Shown here in pieces: positions 27,422-36,091 of a stretch of DNA of 64,000 nucleotides. The stretch spans positions 1 to 64,000 of the forward strand of contig NZ_JAFCJK010000018.1 in the NCBI RefSeq assembly GCF_018131005.1, in the 5' to 3' direction. A program made the position numbers and the translations under genes. The stretch comes from Bradyrhizobium lablabi. GTDB taxonomy: Bacteria > Pseudomonadota > Alphaproteobacteria > Rhizobiales > Xanthobacteraceae. Under the pieces are notes generated by a model. The model had not been told where the DNA came from, searched no databases, and saw nothing but the letters and a program-made list of their open reading frames with translations. Numbering within the stretch: the stretch's first letter is position 1; each line of letters starts with the position of its first letter.

Positions 27422-28552
27422 TTAATCGGCCGCCGGCTGCGCCGCGCTGACAGACGCACTCGCCTCGCGCAATTGCTGGAGTGCAACTCCGCGTTTCGGC
27501 GCGAAACTTGTCAGGAAACGCGAGCGCAGCCACCGCGTCATGGGACGTTCGACCTTGAAGTAGGCGAAAAATCCAACCAGCAGCGAGGCAGCTGCGGCAA
27601 GAATTGCGAACGATACAAACTGCATCATGCCTTCCAACGGCAGACGAAGAAACGCCCGTCGAAACACGAACAGCGTCAGTGCGTGCGTAAGATAGATCGA
27701 ATAACTCGCATCCCCCAGCAGCCTCGGCCAACGAACGTCTGGGATATTGAATGATCGCTCCGCGGCGACCGCGCCGATCATGATCAATACCGCGCACAGT
27801 CCATTTTGGAGAAACAGATGCGGGAGACGCAGCATATGAGCCGCGAACAACGCCAAGAAGCCTATCGGCAAAAGAAGCCAGACTTTGGGCATCCTTCCGC
27901 TCAGGAACAACCAGCCCAACACGATGCCGGCCGCAAACTCCAGCATCAGGGGGTGGGTATACATCAGCAGAGGGTGCGAGCAGGTACGAAAGATCGATTC
28001 TCCGGTAGACACAAAGTGTCCGAGGACGACGAGCACGGAAATCAGGCAAAGCGAAATCAGCAACGGTCTGCGAAAGAAGAGACCCACCGCAAAGATCAGG
28101 TAGAAATACATCTCGAAATACAGGGTCCAGCCTGGGTTTAACACCGGCCAAATCGTGCCGGAAAAGATCGTGCTGTGATGCGGAACGAACAGCGCGGAAA
28201 GGATCACGTCGTTGACGAATGTAACGCCGCGCTTGGCGGCACCAGACAGCAACAGGAGGCTGGCTGCGCAAAGCGTCAGGATCCAGTAGAGAGGCGCGAC
28301 CCGAATAACACGCAATCCGACGAAGACCGTAGGCGCCTCAACCCGCGATGACACATACATCACCACGCCACTGATGATGAAAAAGATATCGACCCCGGCC
28401 TCGCCCATCTCGAACGTTCCGAACGGGTTGTAGAGATGCGGCCAGGGATTTCTGATGTGATGCAAAACCACCATCACGGATGCGACGCCGCGCAAGTACT
28501 GGATCGTCAAGAGCTGCGTTGATCTTTGATCGAGCGCCGTTCCAGGTCTCAT
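27422..28552 (-). CDS. Acyltransferase-3 family membrane protein (376 aa)
   Basis: The sequence has about ten hydrophobic spans. LLTIQYLRGVASVMVVLHH and GVDIFFIISGVVMYV near the N-terminus are the conserved active-site region of acyltransferase-3 proteins (OafA/ExoZ type), with the essential histidine in VVLHH. LLGDASYSIYLTHALT near residue 280 is the second hallmark. They acetylate, or add other acyl groups to, sugars at the membrane. The ATG at 28552 is preferred over an upstream TTG at 28567. A paralogue with the same core is at 35046-36050. An overlapping frame in the same region (27300-28271) is a shadow. Confidence 0.9.
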   Translation of the reverse strand: MRPGTALDQRSTQLLTIQYLRGVASVMVVLHHIRNPWPHLYNPFGTFEMGEAGVDIFFIISGVVMYVSSRVEAPTVFVGLRVIRVAPLYWILTLCAASLLLLSGAAKRGVTFVNDVILSALFVPHHSTIFSGTIWPVLNPGWTLYFEMYFYLIFAVGLFFRRPLLISLCLISVLVVLGHFVSTGESIFRTCSHPLLMYTHPLMLEFAAGIVLGWLFLSGRMPKVWLLLPIGFLALFAAHMLRLPHLFLQNGLCAVLIMIGAVAAERSFNIPDVRWPRLLGDASYSIYLTHALTLFVFRRAFLRLPLEGMMQFVSFAILAAAASLLVGFFAYFKVERPMTRWLRSRFLTSFAPKRGVALQQLREASASVSAAQPAAD

Positions 28553-28824
28553 TTGCCGCCACGCCAAGATAGAGAGAAATTGCGCCGGACCCGACGGCAG
28601 ATACCGGACGGTTCCGAATCCGATTCACGGATAGTCACGGTTGCATAATCATCCGCTGCACGCGCGCGAGGCACACCGTTTCACAGCTTTGCCACAAACT
28701 TTTCGCTGAGAGTTCATTCCGACTTGGTGCTATGCATCCGTCAGGCCAACTGGGCATGCAATCTTGCCGCGGCCATCGCGCGATACGCAGCAACAAAGCC
28801 CATGACGTCCATGCGAGACAATCC
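28553..28824. other. Divergent promoter region between acyltransferase and GT-A genes
   Basis: About 270 bases between divergent starts at 28552 and 28825. It likely carries both promoters. No individual site could be assigned. Confidence 0.35.
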
Positions 28825-29631
28825 ATGTTGACCTTCATCATACCGGTTCGCCATCCGGCAAATTCCAAGAACTGGGATGCGCTCAAGGCGCGGCTAGCGC
28901 AAACCGTAACATCGATCTCGGGTCAGAATAGTGACCGCTGGCAAGCCATCATTGTGGCGAACGTCGGTGCTGACCTGCCGGCCCTGCCGAAAGGCTTTTC
29001 GGTCGAACGTGTCGATTTTCCGCCGAATCCAAAGTACGAACGCGGTGTCGCAGACGATGTCGAGGTCTTCTGGGATTTCGTTCGCATCGACAAGGGGCGT
29101 CGCGTGCGCGCAGGAATGCTGGCCGCACGAAACGCCACCTTTTTTATGATTGTCGACGATGATGATTTTGTCAGTTCCAAACTCGCCGACTACGTGGCCG
29201 AGCATCCCGACGAGAATGGATGGTACATAGACCGCGGCTACTTGTGGAGCGAAGGCAACCTAGTGCTCGGCGCCATCTCAAAGTTCTTCATGCTTTGCGG
29301 TACGTCCCACATCATCAATGCTCGTCTCTATGATCTCGAGAGACTCAGGGAAAACGATGCGGACGACTACATGAAGCGCACGCTTGGGAGTCACATTTCC
29401 GTCGCTCACGACCTGGCCGCAGCGGGAACTCCGTTGTCGCCCCTCCCCTTCTTCGGCGCGATCTATCGCGTCGGACATGCGGGGGCCCACAGCAGGTCAT
29501 CCAGGCTGATCGCGACCTTCTTCAGCAAGGCGACGCTTGTCCATCCGATACGATTCGTCAAAACTGCGCTCTCGCTGAGGCTCTTGACGCCGAAGCTGCG
29601 ACGCGAATTCTTCGGGGCCGGGCCCGCCTAG
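28825..29631 (+). CDS. GT-A-fold glycosyltransferase (268 aa)
   Basis: MLTFIIPVRHPANSKNWDAL begins a GT-A fold, and MIVDDDDF (D111-D114) is the metal-binding acidic motif. The spacing is unlike the other GT2 proteins here, and the sequence has an insert (KYERGVADDVEVFWDF) before the acidic motif. I therefore call it GT-A without a firm family number. The start at 28825 is the first ATG that begins the fold; upstream codons in the frame look non-coding. It is a single plus-strand gene flanked by minus-strand genes, so it is probably transcribed alone. Confidence 0.78.
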   Translation: MLTFIIPVRHPANSKNWDALKARLAQTVTSISGQNSDRWQAIIVANVGADLPALPKGFSVERVDFPPNPKYERGVADDVEVFWDFVRIDKGRRVRAGMLAARNATFFMIVDDDDFVSSKLADYVAEHPDENGWYIDRGYLWSEGNLVLGAISKFFMLCGTSHIINARLYDLERLRENDADDYMKRTLGSHISVAHDLAAAGTPLSPLPFFGAIYRVGHAGAHSRSSRLIATFFSKATLVHPIRFVKTALSLRLLTPKLRREFFGAGPA

Positions 29632-29689
29632 CGTCCCCAGAACGTCGGGTTGCGTGCAGAAAACGCGATAGACGCCGTACCGGGCTCCG

Positions 29690-31048
29690 TCAATGCGACT
29701 GTGCCTGGACATCGAGGTACAGCAGCTTGCACACGGTCGCCTTGGCCGGTTGCACCACGTCGGTACTGCACGTCGCCGGGCTGGATAGCGTCTCCTTTGC
29801 TCCGCTGCTGTTTGTCACCTCGGCGGCAAGCCTGCCAAACAATATGTAGCTCCCGGGGCGCTGAACGGCGGGCAGAGAAGCCACCACAATGGTGGAGCCG
29901 TCGGCTCGTCTTTTGTCAGGCTCGACCTGAAGTTTGACATTGGCGGACGACACGATGGATGAGGTTGCCTTGTCGTAAACGGTCAACTGAAGGGTCCGGT
30001 TGGACGGATAGTCTACCGGGATCTTGAGGGGAATTTCGACGTCAAGTTTGTCGCTTGCGCTTAGCGCCAGTACGCCAGAGTTGGGCTTCTTGCCCGCCAC
30101 CGCCTTGCTGACGCCCAGGAACGCCGGCTTCGCCATGTCATTGAGCGGCGCCTCGTAGCCAAACTGCTTCGGATCCGGCGTCAACTCGCTCGGACCGCAT
30201 TGCCGGCCGCCGCGTTCGGAGTTCGTATACTGACAAACGCGGAGGTAGTCGATCTTGAAGGTCTGGGGAAACGCCGCCTCGTCAATACCGTGCCGGCCCG
30301 CCCATTTTGTGCCGCCGACGGCAAAGTTGAGATCGACATGCGCCGGTGGTCCGAGCTTTCCGTCGCTGCGCAGCCACTGGTAATTGCGCGTGTAGATCAG
30401 CTTGCCGTCCCAGAACAGCGATATCTTGTCGGGCGCCCACACGTAGCCGACCGTGTGCCAGCCCTTATTGAGATCCTCGCTTCCATACATGTTCTGGTAT
30501 TTGAGCTCGAAGGATCGATCGACATAGGTATATTGCTGCGGATTGAAGGGGGCCACCACATTCGAGTGCAACGAATTCGCCTTGTCCTCGACACCATTGA
30601 TGACAAACTCGAAGATGTCGATCTCCGGCGGATGCCAGGTCTTGCCGTCGATATCGTAGTCCGCCTCGAGCCAGAACGCCGGCCAGACCCCTTTGGCGTT
30701 GGGCAGAAACACGCGTGCTTCGTAATACCCGTAGTAGAACGTTCGATGACTGCGGATCATGGCGGACTCGTACAGGCTGGCCGATCCGGGCATCTTCTTT
30801 GCAATCAGGTTGAGCACGCCGTCTGCCACCACGTGGCCGTCGCGATAGCGTTGGTTCTCGTCGTTGAAATGGTCCATCGTCTCGTTGTTGTAGAGATAAC
30901 GCGTGGCCCATTTGGTGCGGTCGAGCTTGTCTCCGGTGAACTCGTCCGAAAACACGAGTTCCCATCCCGCCGACCGCGCCGTCGTCGAAGCCGCTGTCAG
31001 GAACATCAGTATCGGGAGAACGCGTTTAACAATCTCGGCAAGGACCAT
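29690..31048 (-). CDS. Sec-exported GH16 glycanase (452 aa)
   Basis: A hydrophobic N-terminus with TTARSAG predicts a signal peptide. The mature protein starts directly with the GH16 fold (WELVFSDEFTGDKLDRTKWAT) and has PEIDIFEF (E142, D144, E147), the ExDxxE catalytic triad. The GH16 domain ends near residue 275, and a beta-rich C-terminal domain of about 170 residues follows (PLKIPVDYPSNRTLQLTVYD), possibly carbohydrate-binding. It should hydrolyse beta-glucan-type linkages in EPS. It differs from the Tat enzyme at 21047 and the RTX enzyme at 2039 in export signal and architecture. Confidence 0.9.
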   Translation of the reverse strand: MVLAEIVKRVLPILMFLTAASTTARSAGWELVFSDEFTGDKLDRTKWATRYLYNNETMDHFNDENQRYRDGHVVADGVLNLIAKKMPGSASLYESAMIRSHRTFYYGYYEARVFLPNAKGVWPAFWLEADYDIDGKTWHPPEIDIFEFVINGVEDKANSLHSNVVAPFNPQQYTYVDRSFELKYQNMYGSEDLNKGWHTVGYVWAPDKISLFWDGKLIYTRNYQWLRSDGKLGPPAHVDLNFAVGGTKWAGRHGIDEAAFPQTFKIDYLRVCQYTNSERGGRQCGPSELTPDPKQFGYEAPLNDMAKPAFLGVSKAVAGKKPNSGVLALSASDKLDVEIPLKIPVDYPSNRTLQLTVYDKATSSIVSSANVKLQVEPDKRRADGSTIVVASLPAVQRPGSYILFGRLAAEVTNSSGAKETLSSPATCSTDVVQPAKATVCKLLYLDVQAQSH

Positions 31049-31339
31049 TCGGCGAGCCTTCTAACTAAGCGTGTGCAGTTTCGATGACGACGCTTCTATC
31101 CTCATCAGCAAGGCTCGCTCAAGTTGACAGCCTTGCAACGGTAGGACAGGTTAACTCCCACTCTAGGGATTTCCCGACAACCACCCATTCAAATTGACGA
31201 AATGGATGAAGACGGGGGATTGGTCTTGGATAAGACACGTCAAGCTTGGCCATGATGTGGTCGGACTGCCGAATTTGTGTCCGGAGAATGACGAAATTTA
31301 CGGCAACACCACTGGCCCCGAGCAAGCAGCAAATCAAAT
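31049..31339. other. Divergent intergenic region, no gene seen
   Basis: About 290 bases between the GH16 gene (minus) and the GT25 gene (plus). It presumably holds both promoters. I saw no gene or confident promoter. Confidence 0.35.
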
Positions 31340-32149
31340 GTGAGAGAAGTTGTGGCAACCGACGCTACCATACCGGCCTTCGTCATCAATCTTGATCGGG
31401 ACGTTGAGCGATGGCAGGACATTTCGAGTGCGCTGACGCGGCTTGGAATCCCGTTTGATAGAATCCCTGCGATCGATGCCAGGAAGCGGATGACGCTCAT
31501 TCGCCGCGTCATCCGCCGCGAATTCCACTTTGCTCCCGCCGGCCGTCCGATGAAGGCAGGCGAGATCGGCTGCTATCTCTCGCACATCGCCGCGCTGAAA
31601 CGCATCGTGCGCAAGAACCTGCCGATGGCGGTCATTTTCGAGGACGACGCCACGTTCGATCAGCGCTTTCCACAATTCTACCGGCGCGATCTGCCGCACT
31701 TTCTGATGAAGAGCGATATTGTGAAGTTCGAGGGCATTCACTATGCGCACACATCCAAATCAGGCGTCTCGCTTGTCAAGGGCGAAACGGCCCAGCTCGT
31801 CGTTCCCCTGAAGCCTGCACTCGGGTCTGCCGCCTATGCCGTCACTCGCAAGGGTGCATTGGACCTGATAAGGGCACTGTCGGTCACCGACCGGCCACTG
31901 GATCACAAGCTCGTCTATTACGATCGGCATGGAATTGATTTCGCCGAGACCCAACCGTTTCTCGTCAGCCAGGCAGCCTACGAGAGCAGCATAGAGTTGC
32001 GGAACCTCGATGCTCCACCGTTACAGCCCGTGGAGCGGCTTCGTCAGGGGCTCGCCTCGATCGGCCGCGGCGCGAGGCGGATCGCCTACGTTGCAAGACT
32101 CCTGGTGAAGCGACGCCTGCTCGGAGCGAAATCTCCATCGGCCGCCTGA
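31340..32149 (+). CDS. Family 25 glycosyltransferase (269 aa)
   Basis: PAFVINLDRDVERWQDI at the N-terminus, GEIGCYLSHIAALKRIV at about 74-90 and AVIFEDDATF at about 96-105 are the three signatures of GT25 (LPS beta-1,4-galactosyltransferase LgtB/Lpt type). EDD is the metal-binding acidic motif. No membrane span is present, so it acts at the cytoplasmic face. The start is a GTG (31340), with another GTG at 31352 as alternative; an overlapping ATG at 31338 is out of frame. It heads a plus-strand group of GT25, GT4, polymerase and acyltransferase genes. Confidence 0.87.
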   Translation: MREVVATDATIPAFVINLDRDVERWQDISSALTRLGIPFDRIPAIDARKRMTLIRRVIRREFHFAPAGRPMKAGEIGCYLSHIAALKRIVRKNLPMAVIFEDDATFDQRFPQFYRRDLPHFLMKSDIVKFEGIHYAHTSKSGVSLVKGETAQLVVPLKPALGSAAYAVTRKGALDLIRALSVTDRPLDHKLVYYDRHGIDFAETQPFLVSQAAYESSIELRNLDAPPLQPVERLRQGLASIGRGARRIAYVARLLVKRRLLGAKSPSAA

Positions 32150-32215
32150 TCCCACGCCACCGACGCATGCCTCGGCATCGGCCTGCCGTTCTGAGCGTTG
32201 TTTCGAGATCGAGCG

Positions 32216-33406
32216 ATGAACAAGATTCTATGGATCGCCGGCCGCGTCCCCTCGCCGCTTTTTAGCGGCGACGCGCTCTATTCCGCGGGGATGCTCACCG
32301 CTCTGTCGAGAACCGAACGGGCTGCCGTAACGGTCATCGGCACACGGCGCGGGAGCGGGCCGATCGAGGATCGCCTGCTTCGCTTGCCCCGCACCACCTT
32401 CCCGGAGCCGCCGTTGCCGCGGCGGCATGGAATCCTGAGCCTGTTCACCTCGTTGCCACGAGACGCCTACAGTCTTGCACCACCGTCAATCGGAGCGGCC
32501 CTTGCCGAACTCCTGAAACAACGCTGGGACTGGATAGTGTTCGATCACGCGCGCTCCGCCGCGTTTCTGCCGATGGTATTGCAGCAGCGAAAGCAGGCCT
32601 CGATCTGCTACGTGGCGCATAACGCCGAGGGAAAGATCAGGCCCGAGATCGCAAAGGATTTCGCCAACCCGCTGCGCCGCTCAATCATGCGCTGGGATGC
32701 AGAGAAGTACCGACGACTGGAGCAAAGCCTCGTCGAGGCAGCCGACAGCATTGTCTGCATCACCGACGCCGATGCGGCCCATTTTGCGCGGTCCGGCAAG
32801 ACCACGTTCGTGGTGCCGCCGATCTATCTCGGGACGATCGCGCCCGGCGATCGCATCGGGCCGGATCGGCCGAGGTCCATCCTGCTGCTGGGCTCATTCG
32901 AATGGGTGGCAAAACAGCGCAATCTGGAACACATAATTGGCGCTTTGCTTCCGGTGCTGAAATCCAAGGATGTCACCCTCGACGTGGTCGGAAACGTTCC
33001 GGAGGACATCAAGGCTCGTTATGCCCATGAACGACCGAGGCTTGTGTTCCATGGCCCAGTTGCAGATCTCTCCGGCGTGCTTGCGAAGTCGCGCGGTGGA
33101 CTTGTTGCGGAAACGCTCGGCGGCGGGTTCAAGCTGAAGCTGCTGGATTACGCCTTCGCGAGGCTTCCCATCTTCGGACTTCGAACGGCGGTCGATGGTA
33201 CCACTGCCGACGAGCAATCGGCGATGTATCTCGCCGACACCATGGAGGGCCTTGCAAATGCCATCATCGGCGGCGTCGACGACCTCGCCTCCCTCAACCG
33301 GAACCAGGCCCGGCTGTTCGAACTGATGTCGCACCGCTTCGGGCTTGAGCAGGGAACCAGGCGCCTCCGTGACATCCTGTTGCAAAAGACCGAGATGACG
33401 TCATGA
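32216..33406 (+). CDS. Family 4-type glycosyltransferase, GT-B fold (396 aa)
   Basis: The N-terminal half opens with MNKILWIAGRVPSPLFSGDA and has a GDALYSAGMLTAL acceptor-loop pattern. The C-terminal half includes ILLLGSFEWVAKQRN and GGGFKLKLLDYAFARLPIFGL, which mark the donor-binding Rossmann domain. YVAHNAEGK at about 138-146 is typical of related capsule enzymes. It lacks a membrane span. The ATG at 32216 is preferred over a TTG at 32198. About 75 bases follow before the polymerase gene, suggesting co-transcription. The sugar is unknown. Confidence 0.83.
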   Translation: MNKILWIAGRVPSPLFSGDALYSAGMLTALSRTERAAVTVIGTRRGSGPIEDRLLRLPRTTFPEPPLPRRHGILSLFTSLPRDAYSLAPPSIGAALAELLKQRWDWIVFDHARSAAFLPMVLQQRKQASICYVAHNAEGKIRPEIAKDFANPLRRSIMRWDAEKYRRLEQSLVEAADSIVCITDADAAHFARSGKTTFVVPPIYLGTIAPGDRIGPDRPRSILLLGSFEWVAKQRNLEHIIGALLPVLKSKDVTLDVVGNVPEDIKARYAHERPRLVFHGPVADLSGVLAKSRGGLVAETLGGGFKLKLLDYAFARLPIFGLRTAVDGTTADEQSAMYLADTMEGLANAIIGGVDDLASLNRNQARLFELMSHRFGLEQGTRRLRDILLQKTEMTS

Positions 33407-33482
33407 CCGGAACCGCATTTCGATCGTTTCGAACGACTGAACCGTGCTAGCGTGATCCCCATCCACCCGGGCGACAGTCGCG

Positions 33483-34745
33483 ATGACTTTTGAGATTCAG
33501 GTTCCTCTTGGAGTAACGACAGGGACCGCGACATCGGCGGACAACGAACTCAGCAAGTCGGGGAGATTTGCCATATGGGCATCGATCATCTCCGTTCTGT
33601 TCCTGTCGCAGATTGCCTACAACATCAACGCGTTCCCGGCATCGACTGACCTCATATGTTATGCCGCGGTGACCGCGTATCTCTTGATCAGCGGCTTCGC
33701 TTCGATCGGGTTCCTGTCTCTGAGCCTTTTCATCGTCGCACTGGTGTTTGCCTGTTTCGGCACTGCGACCGCGACATCGTCGACGTCGTGGACTTCGCTG
33801 ATGCTGCTTTTCGTTCTCTATGCTCCATTCGCCATTCGGTTGAAGGGAGATCCGCAGGCGGTCCACGAATACATACTGGCCGCCTACGTTTCGGCGGCAA
33901 CCGTCATCGCGGGCATTGCCGTCGTGCAGATCGTGTTGGTCAACGCCACCAAGTCGTCGCTTCTGACCAACATCTATTTCAGCCTGCCCGAAGTCATTCG
34001 TGGCGCCGGGCGCTACACGTTCGTTCGCGAGGGCGGCGGAATTATCAAGGCAAACGGCTTTTTCCTCCGCGAGTCGGCTGATCTCTCGCTCGTCGTCGCC
34101 CTGGCGCTCGTCATCGAGTTCGGGTCGCGGGCAAGGCTGCGCACCATGGGCGTTCTCGCGGCCGGATTGCTTTGTTCGCTTTCGGGCACTGGCCTGCTCG
34201 CGATCACCGCCGGATTGTTGCTGCCGAGATCACTGGTTCGCATTCCGCTCTTCGTCGTCTATCTCGTCGCCCTGATTTTGGCGCTCTACCTGCTCTACAG
34301 TCTGAATATCCCGGGCTTGGACCTGTGGTTCGACCGGCTTTCCGAGTTTCAGACACCAAATACCAGCGCATACGCGCGCTTCGTAGCGCCGATGGAGATG
34401 GTCGGGCATAGCTTCGACAACGGCCCGCTTGCGACCTGGTTTGGGAACGGCGCCGGCAGCTATTTGAGAGACATCCAGCTGTATCGCGTGACCTATGAGG
34501 TCAACGACCCGACATGGGCAAAGCTGACCTACGAGTATGGCCTGCTCGGATTTGTCCTGATCGCAGCTATCCTTTTGCACCGATTGCATTCCAGCCGCCT
34601 GCGCGTGGAGATCTGCAACTTGCTGGTGTTCAGCTGGATCAGTGTCGGAGTCGTCCTGAAGCCAAGCTTCGCGCTGCTCGTTTGGTTGCTGACGCTGGTC
34701 GGGAACACAGCGCAGCAGCCGATCGAACGCGCACGGTCGCGGTAG
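33483..34745 (+). CDS. Wzy-like EPS polymerase, membrane protein (420 aa)
   Basis: About eleven to twelve predicted membrane spans, with a large hydrophilic loop near residues 285-350 (RLSEFQTPNTSAYARFV through WAKLTYEYGLLGF). That loop before the last spans, together with the pattern EYGLLGF, is typical of O-antigen polymerases (Wzy) and O-antigen-ligase-type proteins. Polymerases join lipid-linked repeat units on the periplasmic face. It stands between a GT4 gene and an acyltransferase, as expected. A second candidate of this superfamily is at 50150-51595. Family identity rests on topology and loop pattern; Wzy sequences are poorly conserved. Confidence 0.75.
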   Translation: MTFEIQVPLGVTTGTATSADNELSKSGRFAIWASIISVLFLSQIAYNINAFPASTDLICYAAVTAYLLISGFASIGFLSLSLFIVALVFACFGTATATSSTSWTSLMLLFVLYAPFAIRLKGDPQAVHEYILAAYVSAATVIAGIAVVQIVLVNATKSSLLTNIYFSLPEVIRGAGRYTFVREGGGIIKANGFFLRESADLSLVVALALVIEFGSRARLRTMGVLAAGLLCSLSGTGLLAITAGLLLPRSLVRIPLFVVYLVALILALYLLYSLNIPGLDLWFDRLSEFQTPNTSAYARFVAPMEMVGHSFDNGPLATWFGNGAGSYLRDIQLYRVTYEVNDPTWAKLTYEYGLLGFVLIAAILLHRLHSSRLRVEICNLLVFSWISVGVVLKPSFALLVWLLTLVGNTAQQPIERARSR

Positions 34746-35045
34746 TCGATCACTGCACCTCGCGACGTCGATCCCGCGCTTGTCGTGGAAGCGCCGCTCG
34801 CCTGGCACGTCGCGCCGGTTGAATGACGGAACACGCGGCGCAAAAAGAACGCATAGCTTCCACACGAACACCGAAGTCCGCAGGAAAAATGGCGACCACC
34901 GCGGAACGCCGGGCGCCGTGAAGCCGGCAGTCGCTGCTCATGCCGAGTTCAACCGAAATGCGATGGACACAGGTCCACGCATAAGGATGCAGCACGGAAC
35001 CTTGCCGCCAGACATTGGTGGTCCCAGAGATCACTGGAGACAGCG
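34746..35045. other. Intergenic region, no gene seen
   Basis: 300 bases between the polymerase gene and the acyltransferase gene, both plus strand. Frames here have no ribosome-binding site or motif. It may contain a second promoter for the acyltransferase. Confidence 0.4.
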
Positions 35046-36050
35046 TTGGCAAGGCTTATCTCGCTGCAATATTTGAGAGCGCTCGCGGCCTTCGGGGTTG
35101 TGGTCTTTCACGCGCAAGGCTTCACGTATGGTCGCGCGCTCGTCATCGGCAGCGCCGGCGTGGACGTCTTTTTCGTCGTCAGCGGATTCGTTATGTGGAC
35201 CATGACTGCGTACCGCACACAGACACCGGCGGATTTCCTCCTGAACCGAATCATCAGGATTGTCCCGATGTACTGGTTCGTGACGCTTTCCTTTGTCTTC
35301 GCCGCGATGATCTTTCCGGCCTTGTTTCCGCGGCTGGTCGTCAGCGCCTGGCACACCCTCGCCTCACTTGTTTTCTTTCCGATGCGATCCCCGAGCAACG
35401 GCGAGATCTGGCCGGTGCTGGTGCCGGGCTGGACCCTGAACTACGAGATGTTTTTCTATGCCATTTTTGCCGCGGCACTGTTTCTCGAGAGCACCACGCG
35501 CCTGTGGTTCCTGCTTGGGGCTTTTTTCGCCCTGACCCTGGCGGGCCGCATCTATGCTGGCAGCAATCCCCCGATCGTCTTTTTCACCGATCCGATCATG
35601 CTCGAATTCCCGGCGGGGGTTCTGCTGGGCAGAGCGTTCGAGCAAGATCGCCCGCCGCCGTTGCGCTGGGGGTACATCTCCCTGGCGGCTGGTCTGCTGC
35701 TGTTTCTCGTTGCAGCCAGGCTCGGGATCGAATCGCCGCGCGTCGCGGTCTGGGGAATACCGGCGTTCCTGCTCGTCGCCGCGGCAGTCATCATCGAAAA
35801 GAACCAGGACGTTCCGCTTGTGCCTGCGTTAGCCCTGCTCGGCGATGCCTCATATTCGATCTACCTGACGCATACACTCACCATCTCTGCAGTCGCGAAG
35901 TTCAAGGCGTATTTCAACCCTGCGTCGTTCTTTGTCACCAGCCTCATTCTTTCCGCCATGGTCGGTGTTGCGGCATGGCGAATATTCGAGCGTCCGTTCA
36001 CTGAGATTCTAAGGCCGCGCCTCAGGGTTCAACCCCATTTGGCCGAATAG
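35046..36050 (+). CDS. Acyltransferase-3 family membrane protein (334 aa)
   Basis: The start is a TTG at 35046, eight bases after GGAG. ISLQYLRALAAFGVVVFHAQ and GVDVFFVVSGFVMW carry the family's N-terminal arginine and histidine, and LLGDASYSIYLTHTLT is the C-terminal hallmark. There are about ten membrane spans. It probably O-acetylates the EPS or its precursor. The paralogue at 27422-28552 shares these blocks and the WPVLxPGWTLxxEM segment, so the two likely arose by duplication and may act at different positions. An overlapping frame (35015-36004) is a shadow. Confidence 0.9.
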   Translation: MARLISLQYLRALAAFGVVVFHAQGFTYGRALVIGSAGVDVFFVVSGFVMWTMTAYRTQTPADFLLNRIIRIVPMYWFVTLSFVFAAMIFPALFPRLVVSAWHTLASLVFFPMRSPSNGEIWPVLVPGWTLNYEMFFYAIFAAALFLESTTRLWFLLGAFFALTLAGRIYAGSNPPIVFFTDPIMLEFPAGVLLGRAFEQDRPPPLRWGYISLAAGLLLFLVAARLGIESPRVAVWGIPAFLLVAAAVIIEKNQDVPLVPALALLGDASYSIYLTHTLTISAVAKFKAYFNPASFFVTSLILSAMVGVAAWRIFERPFTEILRPRLRVQPHLAE

Positions 36051-36091
36051 GCGCGCCATTTCGTGCCGGCGCTCCACGGCTCGTAATTCGT

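Noticed and set aside
27300..28271. 323-residue open frame overlapping the acyltransferase gene on the same strand in another frame
   Set aside because: The frame at 27422-28552 carries all family motifs, and this one has only Arg/Ala/Pro-rich sequence. No evidence for a frameshift was found.
35015..36004. 329-residue open frame overlapping the second acyltransferase in another frame
   Set aside because: The real frame starts at 35046 with a ribosome-binding site and conserved motifs; this one is Arg/Cys-rich and without motif.
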